NCBI GenBank assembly: GCA_937906765.1
Contig: CALCUV010000267.1
Span: 1 to 8,272 of the forward strand
DNA length: 8,272 bases
From: an uncultured Prevotella sp.
GTDB taxonomy: Bacteria > Bacteroidota > Bacteroidia > Bacteroidales > Bacteroidaceae
Reading direction: 5' to 3'
In this document: piece by piece, positions 1 through 6,649 of the stretch
Layout: each line of letters begins with the position of its first letter
Position numbering within the stretch: position 1 is the stretch's first letter
Program-made: the position numbers and the translations under genes
Notes under the pieces: generated by a model
What the model saw: the letters and a program-made list of their open reading frames with translations, nothing else
Told to the model about the DNA's origin: nothing
The model's database searches: none

Positions 1-1
1 G

Positions 2-1045
2 GCAACGGTGTCATTTCTCATTGCAACGCCTCAAACGGGAATCGACTCTATTATTGCCACCTATTCGCTCATGGGGCTACCCTTTGCTCTGTTGCGCCCG
101 TTTGTTGCGCTCATGACGGCATTAATTGGCGGAGGAATAGTCAATGCGTTTGAAAAATCTACGTTAAAGGAAAATGATACGGAGACACCACAGTCTAACG
201 CTATACCCCAAGCGCCCCAAACGTTCATGCAACGCATGCGCTCTGCCTTTCATTACGCCTTCGTAGAGATGATGCAAGACATCGGTAAATGGCTCGTCAT
301 GGGGTTGCTCATTGCGGGACTCATCACTGTTTTCGTGCCCAATTCATTCTTTGCGCTGTTTGCCGACTCTCCCTTGCTGAGCATGGGGTTGGTGTTATTG
401 TGCGCTATACCTATGTACCTCTGCGCTACGGGTTCAATTCCCATTGCCATCACCCTCATGCTGAAGGGACTTTCACCCGGCACAGCGCTCGTATTGCTAA
501 TGGCAGGACCTGCTGTAAACGTAGCCTCGCTTCTCGTAATTAACAAGGTTATGGGACGTCGCACATTGATGCTCTACTTGCTTTCAATCATCACGGGGGC
601 TGTGATGTTCGGTCTCGGAATTGACTACTTGTTGCCCAGAAGTTGGTTTACCACCCCCTTGCAGGAAATTCACACATGCAATGCTTGTGGCGTTTCCACG
701 TTCAACCTTGTGTGCACCATTGCGTTGGGATTATTGCTCATCAACGCCCTCATCCAGCGTTACACTTCACGAAAGAGTTGTTGTTGCGGGAGCACTTGCG
801 GTTGCCACTCTGAAACCTCGGACTGCACTTGTCACACGGCGCAACCCGAAATGCTCACTTTGCACATCAGCGGTCTGAAGTGCAACCACTGCAAAGGCAA
901 TGCGGAAAAAGCCATTCGCAACGTTGCGGGCGTAACTGACGTCAACATTGACCTTGCTTCGGGAGAGACCATCGTTTCTGGGAATCCTGAAAAAGAGGAA
1001 GTCGTAAGAGCCGTCGAAGCCTTAGGGTTTAAGGTGGAGGAGTGA
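2..1045 (+). CDS. SO_0444/ArsP-like metal efflux permease with C-terminal HMA domain (5' end outside window)
   Basis: This is the C-terminal 347 codons of a membrane permease. The frame is open to the window edge, and the GTG at position 8 lies inside the conserved stretch ATVSFLIATPQTGIDSI, so the real start is upstream. Numbering from that GTG, hydrophobic segments lie at about 20-48, 95-111, 118-150, 156-180, 187-209 and 230-249. They carry the family-type motifs CATGSIPIA (139-147) and AGPAVNVASL (166-175). A polar loop at 50-90 splits the two membrane halves. After the last TM comes a metal-ligand-rich linker (Cys258-260, C264, C266, H267, C273, C275, H276). An HMA-like domain follows (282-345) with GLKCNHC, Cys292 and Cys295. 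Members of this class are annotated as Cu/Zn or arsenic-type exporters of the inner membrane. The HMA domain and linker suggest a soft thiophilic metal such as Cu(I) or Zn(II), but the substrate is inference. No neighbouring regulator is visible. Confidence is high for the family and low for the metal. Confidence 0.85.
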   Translation, partial: ATVSFLIATPQTGIDSIIATYSLMGLPFALLRPFVALMTALIGGGIVNAFEKSTLKENDTETPQSNAIPQAPQTFMQRMRSAFHYAFVEMMQDIGKWLVMGLLIAGLITVFVPNSFFALFADSPLLSMGLVLLCAIPMYLCATGSIPIAITLMLKGLSPGTALVLLMAGPAVNVASLLVINKVMGRRTLMLYLLSIITGAVMFGLGIDYLLPRSWFTTPLQEIHTCNACGVSTFNLVCTIALGLLLINALIQRYTSRKSCCCGSTCGCHSETSDCTCHTAQPEMLTLHISGLKCNHCKGNAEKAIRNVAGVTDVNIDLASGETIVSGNPEKEEVVRAVEALGFKVEE

Positions 1046-1116
1046 CACCTGCTCCGCGGTTTATCTCTGTTTCTCACCCCTTCTAAACTGTTGACAACAG
1101 AAAACTTACATAAAGC

Positions 1117-1184
1117 AAAAACAAAGTTACTCTTTGTAGCGCCAATTAGTATTATTGGGCGCCCAAAGAGTAACTTTGTTTTTT
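1117..1184. terminator. Long stem-loop, probable bidirectional terminator of the permease gene
   Basis: Arms 1117-1143 and 1157-1184 pair over about 24 bp with one bulge and one mismatch. The core is CAAAGTTACTCTTTG against CAAAGAGTAACTTTG, and the top of the stem is GCGCC/GGCGC. The loop is about 13 nt and contains AGTATTAT. The right arm ends in a T run and the left arm begins with an A run, so it could terminate transcription in both directions. It lies about 70 nt after the permease stop. Its apical part is related to the stem-loop at 2054-2123, so it may instead be a member of a repeat family. Confidence 0.6.
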
Positions 1185-1205
1185 GAATTAGTGATATATC
1201 TAAAC

Positions 1206-1514
1206 TATTGCTGTCCGGTAAAATTTGTCTCTTTATTTTAGAGAACACGAATTGCACGAATAACACGAATCCTTGCGGGGTGTTATCTTTGCTTATCGCA
1301 TACGAATTGCACGAATACCATCCGGATGGCATTCGTGTTATTCGCCTCTGATTAAGAAATATTCATCCCGCATGGAGATTCGTGTTATTCGTGCAATTCG
1401 TGTTCTCTTAAACATAGAAATTCTCGTTTTTTCGGTTGAATATCTATGAGGGGGCTTGTATGAGTACAACTATCCCTCATACAAAGAGTTATCTGTATTT
1501 ACCAGACAGCAATA
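1206..1514. mobile_element. MITE-like element 1 with 17-bp terminal inverted repeats
   Basis: The left terminus TATTGCTGTCCGGTAAA (1206-1222) and right terminus TTTACCAGACAGCAATA (1498-1514) are inverted repeats with one mismatch. The same termini bound a second element at 8075-8255. Both right ends continue with an identical AATAACAAAT-type flank; the shared 19 nt are at 1505-1523 and 8247-8265. The interior has no transposase, only the palindrome at 1240-1408 and a hairpin TATGAGGG/CCCTCATA (1445-1452, 1474-1481) with an inner TTGTA/TACAA stem. No clear target-site duplication is visible. A non-autonomous element mobilised in trans is the simplest reading. The parent insertion sequence is not identified. 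Confidence 0.6.
1240..1408. repeat. Large CACGAAT palindrome, copy A
   Basis: The outer arms 1240-1271 and 1377-1408 are perfect 32-bp inverted repeats built from 9-bp units of the form NNCACGAAT (AACACGAAT, TGCACGAAT, AACACGAAT). Pairing continues inward with GCGGGGTG against CATCCCGC. A second nested palindrome is centred near 1322 (CCATCCGGATGG), with CGAATNNCACGAAT arms on either side. It sits inside MITE-like element 1. The same architecture recurs at 1793-2002. Repeats built on this heptamer are, from memory, common between genes in Bacteroidetes genomes; no function is claimed. Confidence 0.8.
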
Positions 1515-1645
1515 ATAACAAATTATGGATGCCCAGTAAGCATACTTAACCTGTTCTTTGAGAAGTCATAAGCATAGTGCGAGTTTCTTCACTTATAAAA
1601 AATAAGGTAATGATAAGGCAGTTGAACTCATATAAGAATCGTCAT

Positions 1646-1667
1646 CATACCCCCTCGAGGGAGTATG
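1646..1667. repeat. 22-bp palindrome centred on CTCGAG
   Basis: CATACCCCCTCGAGGGAGTATG reads the same on both strands except for one mismatched pair. It lies between the two CACGAAT palindromes. It could be a protein-binding site or a folded repeat; no adjacent gene helps decide. Confidence 0.5.
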
Positions 1668-1792
1668 AAATGTAAGTTAGGGTCAACTCCTATATAATTG
1701 CCAAAAATAACATTAATATCGAAGCAACCTGAAGGGTTTTTCTTCTTTGAACATAAACCGAAGGTTACGCAAAGCCATACAATCCCGATAAT

Positions 1793-2002
1793 ATTTTAGA
1801 GAACACGAATTTCACGAATTTCACGAACCGTGCGGGATGTTTTCTATTGCTCATCGCATTCGAATAACACGAATTTGCCGTTCGGGATTCTCCGCATGGG
1901 TTATTCGTGAAATTCGAATGCGATGAGCAAATTCACTCCGTAGGGTAGATTGACTTGTTCGACCTTTAGTTCGTGAAATTCGTGAAATTCGTGTTTTAAA
2001 AT
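1793..2002. repeat. Large CACGAAT palindrome, copy B
   Basis: The outer arms 1802-1828 and 1969-1995 are perfect 27-bp inverted repeats of the units AACACGAAT, TTCACGAAT and TTCACGAAC. Further pairing of ATTTTA with TAAAAT lies at the extreme ends. The inner arms 1847-1874 and 1903-1930 (TTGCTCATCGCATTCGAAT plus a CACGAAT unit) pair over 28 bp with two mismatches. The left half is colinear with copy A: both run AGAGAACACGAAT units, then TGCGGG-TGTT, then GCT-ATCGCAT-CGAAT. The two are therefore diverged copies of one element. Copy B lacks the MITE-like termini found around copy A. Confidence 0.8.
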
Positions 2003-2053
2003 AATGCATCTCGAAAAGCGTTTGTTGTAACTATCGTAGCAAAATCTTATTGG

Positions 2054-2123
2054 GTAAAAACAATTCCTCAAATTGGAGCGCGGATAATACTCTTTGGAGC
2101 TCCAATTTGAGAGATTGTTTTAC
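2054..2123. repeat. Long stem-loop related to the one at 1117-1184, inverted
   Basis: Arms 2054-2079 and 2099-2123 pair over about 24 bp with a two-base mismatch, with GCTCCAATTTGAG as the right-arm core. The loop is 19 nt. On the minus strand the apex reads GGAGCTCC, then AGTATTAT, then GCGCTCCAA. This matches the apex of the stem-loop at 1117-1184, while the lower stems differ in sequence. It lies 70-140 nt upstream of the tlpA-like promoter. It may terminate transcription entering from the left, although a T run follows only weakly. Confidence 0.6.
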
Positions 2124-2195
2124 GCATAAAAGGGTGCGTGGGCGGTGGCTCCTAATTTGTGTGGTTAAAATCGTGAAAATCTAAAAAATAAAACG

Positions 2196-2203
2196 TAATT
2201 TTG
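2196..2203 (+). promoter_or_regulatory. Bacteroidetes -7 element for the tlpA-like gene
   Basis: TAATTTTG matches the Bacteroidetes -7 consensus TAnnTTTG exactly. It predicts transcription from about 2210 and a leader of about 50 nt before the ATG at 2262. No good -33 TTTG stands at the usual distance. The surrounding 12-mer GTAATTTTGCAC (2195-2206) is repeated exactly in the ackA promoter. Confidence 0.6.
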
Positions 2204-2261
2204 CACGTGGTAGAGTGTGTCTCTTCCGGAAGATAGATAAAATTTAATAACGTAATAAGAT

Positions 2262-2756
2262 ATGAAAAAGACACTTTTTGTATTGATGCTCATGCTCTGC
2301 GGTTTTGCTGCGCAGGCAGTAGCACAGCTCCCCAGCGTAAAGTTGAAGGACATCAACGGTAAGGTTGTTGACACAGCGAAACTTTCAAACGATGGCAAAC
2401 CCTTCATCATTACTTTCTTTGCAAAGTGGTGTAAACCCTGTAATCGCGAACTCACTGCGATTAATGAAGTTTATGCTGATTGGCAGGAAGAAACGGGCGT
2501 GAAGGTTATCGCAGTTTCGATTGACCAGGCGCAAGATGCGCTCAAGGTAAAACCTTTCGTTGACGGCAATGGTTGGGAGTTTGAAGTTTTACTCGACCCC
2601 AATAGCGACTTTAAGCGCGCTTTGGGCGTAAACCTTATCCCTCATGCCATCGTTTGTGACGGTAACGGTAAGATTGTTCAGACGCACAGCGGTTACACCG
2701 AGGGTGGCGAAGAACATCTTATTGAAGAAGTACGCAAAATATTAGAACAAAAGTAA
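2262..2756 (+). CDS. Secreted TlpA-like thioredoxin-fold protein
   Basis: This 164-residue protein has a signal peptide at about 1-21 (MKKTLFVLMLMLCGFAAQAVA), cleaved near AVA|Q by signal peptidase I. Cys13 is not in a lipobox because Leu precedes it. The mature part is a redoxin/AhpC-TSA-type thioredoxin fold. It has the strand FIITFFAKW, the active site WCKPC with Cys57 and Cys60, and the expected cis-proline loop LIPHAIV with Pro127. Such proteins act in the periplasm as thiol-disulphide oxidoreductases; the partner here is unknown. One extra Cys (132) follows the cis-Pro strand. The start is chosen because the signal peptide begins exactly there. No Shine-Dalgarno is present, as usual in this phylum. 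The gene has its own -7 element and a strong stem-loop 36 nt after its stop, so it is probably transcribed alone. It lies just upstream of a CxxC lipoprotein operon, which hints at a shared pathway. Confidence 0.88.
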   Translation: MKKTLFVLMLMLCGFAAQAVAQLPSVKLKDINGKVVDTAKLSNDGKPFIITFFAKWCKPCNRELTAINEVYADWQEETGVKVIAVSIDQAQDALKVKPFVDGNGWEFEVLLDPNSDFKRALGVNLIPHAIVCDGNGKIVQTHSGYTEGGEEHLIEEVRKILEQK

Positions 2757-2791
2757 AGAGGTTAACACCTCAACCTTGGCAAAGTCCGAAT

Positions 2792-2833
2792 GGCGCTCTC
2801 CCCTCCCCAAAAAATGAACAGGGGGAGAGCGCC
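2792..2833 (+). terminator. GC-rich stem-loop after the tlpA-like gene
   Basis: GGCGCTCTCCCC (2792-2803) pairs perfectly with GGGGAGAGCGCC (2822-2833) over 12 bp around an 18-nt loop. There is no T run after it, so it may act as an mRNA 3' stabiliser or an imperfect terminator. A small GAGGT/ACCTC hairpin (2758-2771) lies between the stop codon and this stem. Confidence 0.6.
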
Positions 2834-2876
2834 GTTCAGATATATAAAGGATTCGCTGGTTATACAGTCTTTGACC

Positions 2877-3003
2877 TAAGAACAGTAGCGACTGACGTTT
2901 TTTTTTATCAACAGATTCAACAGATTTTACAGATTTTTTATTGACGCTCTGCGTGGGAACTGTTTCATCAGTGAAGTCTGTTGACAGAAAAATAATCAAT
3001 GGG
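2877..3003. repeat. CAACAGAT-family intergenic repeat, copy 1
   Basis: The copy starts TAAGAACAGTAGCGAC and runs through TCAACAGAT-type 9-bp units and GATTTTTT. It ends in GAACTGTTTCATC followed by GTTGACAGAAAAATAATCAA. The left CAACAGAT units and right CTGTTGA unit are loosely inverted, giving an imperfect stem. The same order recurs as a direct copy at 3022-3277. No gene is visible here. Confidence 0.65.
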
Positions 3004-3021
3004 TCGTACTGTTTGTTGATA

Positions 3022-3277
3022 TAAGAACAGAAGGGACAGCAGTCCTTTTAATCAACAGATGCTACGGATGCTACTGATTTTTTGCAGAAACAGTAGGGAC
3101 TAATGATTGGCGGGTAGGGACGTACGGTCCGTGCGTCCTTAATTACACGAACGTTCAACTGGGATATTCCAATGAGTTGAGGACGCACGGACCGTGCGTC
3201 CCTACCAGTTAAGCGGAAATGCCCGCAGGAGAACTGTTTCATCTGTGTAATCAGTTGACGGAAAAACAATCAACGGA
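3022..3277. repeat. CAACAGAT-family intergenic repeat, copy 2, with an insertion
   Basis: This is a direct repeat of 2877-3003. It begins TAAGAACAGAAGGGAC, continues with TCAACAGAT units and GATTTTTT, and ends GAACTGTTTCATC then GTTGACGGAAAAACAATCAA. Unlike copy 1, its middle carries about 130 extra bases, including the palindrome at 3113-3206. It ends about 30 nt before the start codon of the next gene and so forms that gene's upstream region. I find no convincing TAnnTTTG promoter between it and the ATG at 3309. Confidence 0.65.
3113..3206. repeat. 94-bp GGACGCACGG palindrome nested in copy 2
   Basis: Arms 3113-3139 and 3180-3206 are 27-bp inverted repeats with a single T/C mismatch. Each arm is itself nearly self-complementary (GGACGCACGG-A-CCGTGCGTCC on the right). 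The 40-nt loop contains a smaller CAACT/AGTTG stem. It is a REP-like repeat. Its position inside one copy of a repeat family suggests it was inserted there. Confidence 0.8.
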
Positions 3278-3308
3278 TACTATAGGAATTTCCTCATAAA
3301 TCATCAAT

Positions 3309-5000
3309 ATGAAAAAGACATTCATTGCCCTTTGTGCCCTTGTAGCCCTTTCTGCTCAGGCACAAGAAGATAATGGCATTACGCTTTCGGGTAGCATTCA
3401 GAGCGACATGCTCGTTTTCCCCGAAGATGATCCTGAAATCGGAACAAACTACGGAACGAATAAGGATTTCTTGACCAATACCTACGCAGAACTTCACTTG
3501 CAATCGAAGTACGTGAGCGCGGGTGCACGTTTGGAGTATATGGAAAATCCGCTCCCTGGTTTTGAAAGGGGATTTGCAGGTTGGGGTGTGCCCAACATGT
3601 ATATCAAGGGCCATTATAAAGGCGCAGAACTCACCCTCGGTGACTTCTACGACCAATTTGGTTCGGGCCTTATCTTCCGCACCTACGAAGAACGCGCTTT
3701 GGGCATCGACAATTCCCTTCGCGGTGCGCGCTTGGCGTTACGTCCCTCTAAGGGCGTGAGTTTGAAACTCCTCGGAGGTCAGCAGCGTGAATACTGGCAC
3801 AGTCGTGGTTTCAATGACAACAATCCCTTGGTGACGGGTGCCGACCTTGAAATCAACGTTGACCAATACTCAAAGAAGATGCAGGAGAAGAACATCTACT
3901 TGACGTTGGGCGTGAGTGGCGTTATGAAATTTGAAGATCAGGAAGATATTTTGACGGTGCACAATGGCGTGCCCAGCAAACTCAATCTCCCAGATGAAGT
4001 AAGTGCTTTCGACGTGCGTGCCAACCTTCAGGCGGGTAATTACAACTTCTTGGCAGAGTATGCTTGGAAGTCGCAAGACCCCTCGTTTGATAACGGTTAT
4101 ATTTACCGCCATGGCAATACCCTTTTGCTCTCAGGTTCTTACTCGAAGAAGGGGTTCAGTGCCTTGTTGCAGGCAAAGCGTACGGAGGACATGAGTTTCC
4201 GTAGCAAGCGTGGTCAAACGGGAACCGCTCGTTTCATTAACCATCTTCCTGCTTTCTCTACGCAACACACCTATGCCCTTGCGGCGCTCTATCCCTACGC
4301 TACGCAAAATGCGCTCGGCGAATGGGCTTTCCAGGGTGAAGTGGGTTATAACTTCAAGCGCAACACGCTTTTCGGTGGTAAGTATGGCACAAAGGTGAAA
4401 CTCAATGCGTCACACATTCGTGGCATTGACCGTAAACCCGTTGCGCCCACGGCTGACTTGATGGGCACGGAAGGTTACAAGACCAACTTCTTCGAGATGG
4501 GTAACGAAACCTACTATCAAGACATCAATCTTTCGGTGGAAAAGAAACTCACGAAGGACTTTAAGCTCAACCTCATGTACATGAACCAGCGCTACAATCA
4601 GTTTGTTATCGAAGGTCATGGCAATACGTTCACTTCAAATATCTTCATTGCTGAAGGTAAGTGGAACATCTCGAAGAAGGTGGCACTCCGCGGTGAAGCG
4701 CAGTACCTCACCACTTCGGGAGACCAGGGCGACTGGGCGTACGGACTCTTAGAACTTTCGGTGCTTCCCGGATTTATGTTTACCGTTTCGGATATGTACA
4801 ATGCGAACGTACCTAATGCCGACGGTACGGCAACCAGTGCGCAACACTTCTATAACATCGGAGGTTGCTACACGTACAAGGCACATCGCCTTCAGGTGGC
4901 TTACGGTAAGACACGTGCAGGTTTCAACTGCTCAGGTGGCGTTTGCCGCTACGTGCCTGCATCAAAGGGTTTCACCGTTTCGTATAACTTCAACTTCTAA
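3309..5000 (+). CDS. DUF6029-type outer-membrane beta-barrel protein
   Basis: This 563-residue protein has a signal peptide cleaved near AQA18|Q. The rest is almost entirely alternating amphipathic strands (for example TYAELHLQSKYVSAGARLEY, YNFLAEYAW, LLLSGSYSKKGFSALLQAKR). It ends in the aromatic terminus FTVSYNFNF, the usual C-terminal signal for barrel insertion by BAM. The segment GDFYDQFGSGLIFRTYEERALGIDNSLRG (111-139) and the end GGVCRYVPASKGF resemble the DUF6029 family of Bacteroidetes. The family assignment is from memory of its motifs, and no function is established. Cys541 and Cys546 near the C-terminus could form a disulphide. The next gene starts 15 nt after the stop, so the two are almost certainly one operon. 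The start is chosen because the signal peptide begins there. A porin-like or surface-assembly role is inference. Confidence 0.8.
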   Translation: MKKTFIALCALVALSAQAQEDNGITLSGSIQSDMLVFPEDDPEIGTNYGTNKDFLTNTYAELHLQSKYVSAGARLEYMENPLPGFERGFAGWGVPNMYIKGHYKGAELTLGDFYDQFGSGLIFRTYEERALGIDNSLRGARLALRPSKGVSLKLLGGQQREYWHSRGFNDNNPLVTGADLEINVDQYSKKMQEKNIYLTLGVSGVMKFEDQEDILTVHNGVPSKLNLPDEVSAFDVRANLQAGNYNFLAEYAWKSQDPSFDNGYIYRHGNTLLLSGSYSKKGFSALLQAKRTEDMSFRSKRGQTGTARFINHLPAFSTQHTYALAALYPYATQNALGEWAFQGEVGYNFKRNTLFGGKYGTKVKLNASHIRGIDRKPVAPTADLMGTEGYKTNFFEMGNETYYQDINLSVEKKLTKDFKLNLMYMNQRYNQFVIEGHGNTFTSNIFIAEGKWNISKKVALRGEAQYLTTSGDQGDWAYGLLELSVLPGFMFTVSDMYNANVPNADGTATSAQHFYNIGGCYTYKAHRLQVAYGKTRAGFNCSGGVCRYVPASKGFTVSYNFNF

Positions 5001-5015
5001 TCCCCAACTGACGCT

Positions 5016-6641
5016 ATGAAACTTAAAAATATAGTAGCACTTGCTGCACTTGGTCTCTCCTTTGCGGCATGTGACGACATCAAGGAAAGCGAACGTTTTA
5101 TTCCCGTAACTCCCGAGGCATCGCCAACGAAGAATGTGCTCATTGAGGACTTCACAGGGATGAACTGTATCAACTGTCCCAACGCGGCAGAAGAAATTCA
5201 TAAAATCCAGACCGCCTATGGCGCTGAAAAGATTATCGCTGTAGCGGTACATGGTGAAATGCCCGGTCTCTCAGGTCCATTGGCCAACGATTTGGGTACG
5301 GAATACTTCAACCATTGGGGCGTAGAAACATTGCCCATCGGTATGGTGGACCGTCAAGGACTTGAAAACTACACCTCATGGATGGCTACGGCGGATGCAC
5401 GCCTCAAAGCGCAGGTGACACCCCTCTCGCTCTCGTTGGAAAACTCCACTTACAACGAAGACACTCGCTCCATAACGGTGCAAGTACAGGCGCTCGCAGG
5501 AGCAGACTTGACTGCAAAACTTCAGGTTTGGATTACGGAAAGCAACATTAAGAGTTTCCAGAAAATGCCTGACGGTTCTATCAACACAAATTACGTGCAC
5601 AACCACGTGCTTCGCGATGCTGTGAATGGCACTTGGGGTGAACCAATTACCTTTGAGGCTGGTGTGGCGCAGCAAGTGACCTATACTTATGAGGTGCCCG
5701 AAACTTGGAATGCTGAAAACTTGGCTGTTGTTGCCTTTGTATATAATGAGGGTGGGGTAGTGCAGGTTGAAGAAAAGACTTTCGACGATACAGAAAATCC
5801 GTTGCCTGTTGTGAAACCCGAATTCGCATTTGAATATGATGGCAACGTGCTTGAGGATGGAGCAACTCTTACGCTTGAAGCACAGAACGGCACTGCAGCA
5901 ACGCTTGCTGAAGCATTGGCTGTGAAGAATCTCGGTCAGCAGCCCCTTGTTGCGACAGCGACGCTCGAAATTCTTGAAGATGTTCCCGGAACTGCCTTTA
6001 CGCTCAATGCCTTTGGCGAAACTGCTGTGGTAGAAACCGCAAAGGCAACGGTTGAAGGTAAAGTTGCTGCGGGTGAAAAGAGTTTTGCAGGACTTTCAGC
6101 AACCTTTGCTGAGGGTGCTTACGGCACAGTAAAGGCAAAGTTGACCGTAACGGCAGGCGAAGTGAGCAAGGCGGTGCTTGTGAACTTTGTAAACCCCGCA
6201 CCCGTTGCGCCTGAAGTTCCCTTCCAACTCGTTTATAACGGCGCGGTTCTTGAAGATGGTGCAACGCTTGATATTGCGGCAATCATCACCGACCTTACTG
6301 AGTTTATGCCCGATTATTACATTGTTGAGGCAAAGACCAATGACACTGAGAATGCGCTCAACATCCACAACCTTACGGGCGATGTGCTTTCTGCAACTGT
6401 AGATGTGGAAGTGCTCGAAGATGTGGAAGGAACGGCTTACTCACTCTGTTCCTTCGGCGATTGCTTCCCCGTAAAGGATGGTCGCGGACAGAAGACCGGC
6501 GAAGTTATTGCTTATGGCGAGGCAGAAACAGGTTGGGACGTTACCTTCACACACGGTATGAAGGGTACGGCAAAGACTAAACTCACCGTGACTGTTGGTG
6601 CAGAAACGCAAACTGTTTATGTGAACTTTGTTTACAACTGA
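5016..6641 (+). CDS. Omp28-type lipoprotein with thioredoxin-like CxxC domain and two beta-sandwich repeats
   Basis: This 541-residue protein has a lipoprotein signal peptide, with Cys19 in SFAAC as the predicted lipidated residue. It is followed by acidic DDIKESE, compatible with a Bacteroidetes surface-export signal. Residues about 38-135 form a thioredoxin-like domain: VLIEDFTGMNCINCPNAAE with Cys51 and Cys54, and LPIGMVDR with Pro107 in the cis-proline position. This arrangement is typical of Omp28-related proteins. A middle beta-rich region (about 136-262) follows. Then come two tandem modules beginning FAFEYDGNVLEDGATL (270) and FQLVYNGAVLEDGATL (403). Each contains LEDVxGTA and ends VNFV. 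Module 2 has Cys478-SFGD-Cys483 where module 1 has no cysteines. Family members are outer-membrane proteins, with one described in Porphyromonas gingivalis as a 28-kDa antigen. A redox or surface-binding role for this one is inferred. It is the second gene of the operon and is followed by a terminator. Confidence 0.82.
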   Translation: MKLKNIVALAALGLSFAACDDIKESERFIPVTPEASPTKNVLIEDFTGMNCINCPNAAEEIHKIQTAYGAEKIIAVAVHGEMPGLSGPLANDLGTEYFNHWGVETLPIGMVDRQGLENYTSWMATADARLKAQVTPLSLSLENSTYNEDTRSITVQVQALAGADLTAKLQVWITESNIKSFQKMPDGSINTNYVHNHVLRDAVNGTWGEPITFEAGVAQQVTYTYEVPETWNAENLAVVAFVYNEGGVVQVEEKTFDDTENPLPVVKPEFAFEYDGNVLEDGATLTLEAQNGTAATLAEALAVKNLGQQPLVATATLEILEDVPGTAFTLNAFGETAVVETAKATVEGKVAAGEKSFAGLSATFAEGAYGTVKAKLTVTAGEVSKAVLVNFVNPAPVAPEVPFQLVYNGAVLEDGATLDIAAIITDLTEFMPDYYIVEAKTNDTENALNIHNLTGDVLSATVDVEVLEDVEGTAYSLCSFGDCFPVKDGRGQKTGEVIAYGEAETGWDVTFTHGMKGTAKTKLTVTVGAETQTVYVNFVYN

Positions 6642-6649
6642 TAAAATTT

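Larger units (their letters stand above)
1046..2261. other. 1.2-kb gene-free region packed with inverted repeats
   Basis: I see no credible gene between the permease stop and the tlpA-like start. Open frames here, such as a minus-strand frame at 832-1332, run through palindromic repeats and have no recognisable protein character. The stretch contains two long stem-loops (1117-1184, 2054-2123), one MITE-like element (1206-1514), two CACGAAT palindromes (1240-1408, 1793-2002) and a 22-bp palindrome (1646-1667). The promoter of the next gene lies at its right end. Segments 1524-1645 and 1668-1792 are AT-rich, and I recognise nothing in them. Confidence 0.7.

Noticed and set aside
8..10. GTG at position 8 as the permease start codon
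   Set aside because: The frame is open upstream to the window edge, and the codons before and after it belong to a conserved family stretch, so the gene is truncated by the window.
832..1332. Minus-strand 166-codon open frame
   Set aside because: It is antisense to the HMA domain and runs into the palindromic repeats, with no recognisable protein features.
1240..2002. CRISPR array from the regularly repeated CACGAAT units
   Set aside because: The units are 9 bp, adjacent without spacers, and arranged as inverted arms; no cas gene is present.
2298..2300. Cys13 of the TlpA-like protein as a lipidation site
   Set aside because: The preceding residues MLMLC lack the small residue needed at -1, and a good signal peptidase I site (AVA|Q) lies downstream.
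3280..3300. TATAGGAATTTCC upstream of the DUF6029-type gene as a promoter or operator
   Set aside because: It does not fit TAnnTTTG, and the GGAATTTCC palindrome is too short to support on its own.
6004..6282. Minus-strand 92-codon frame and similar antisense frames in the Omp28-type gene
   Set aside because: They arise from the repetitive composition of the duplicated modules and have no start context or protein character.
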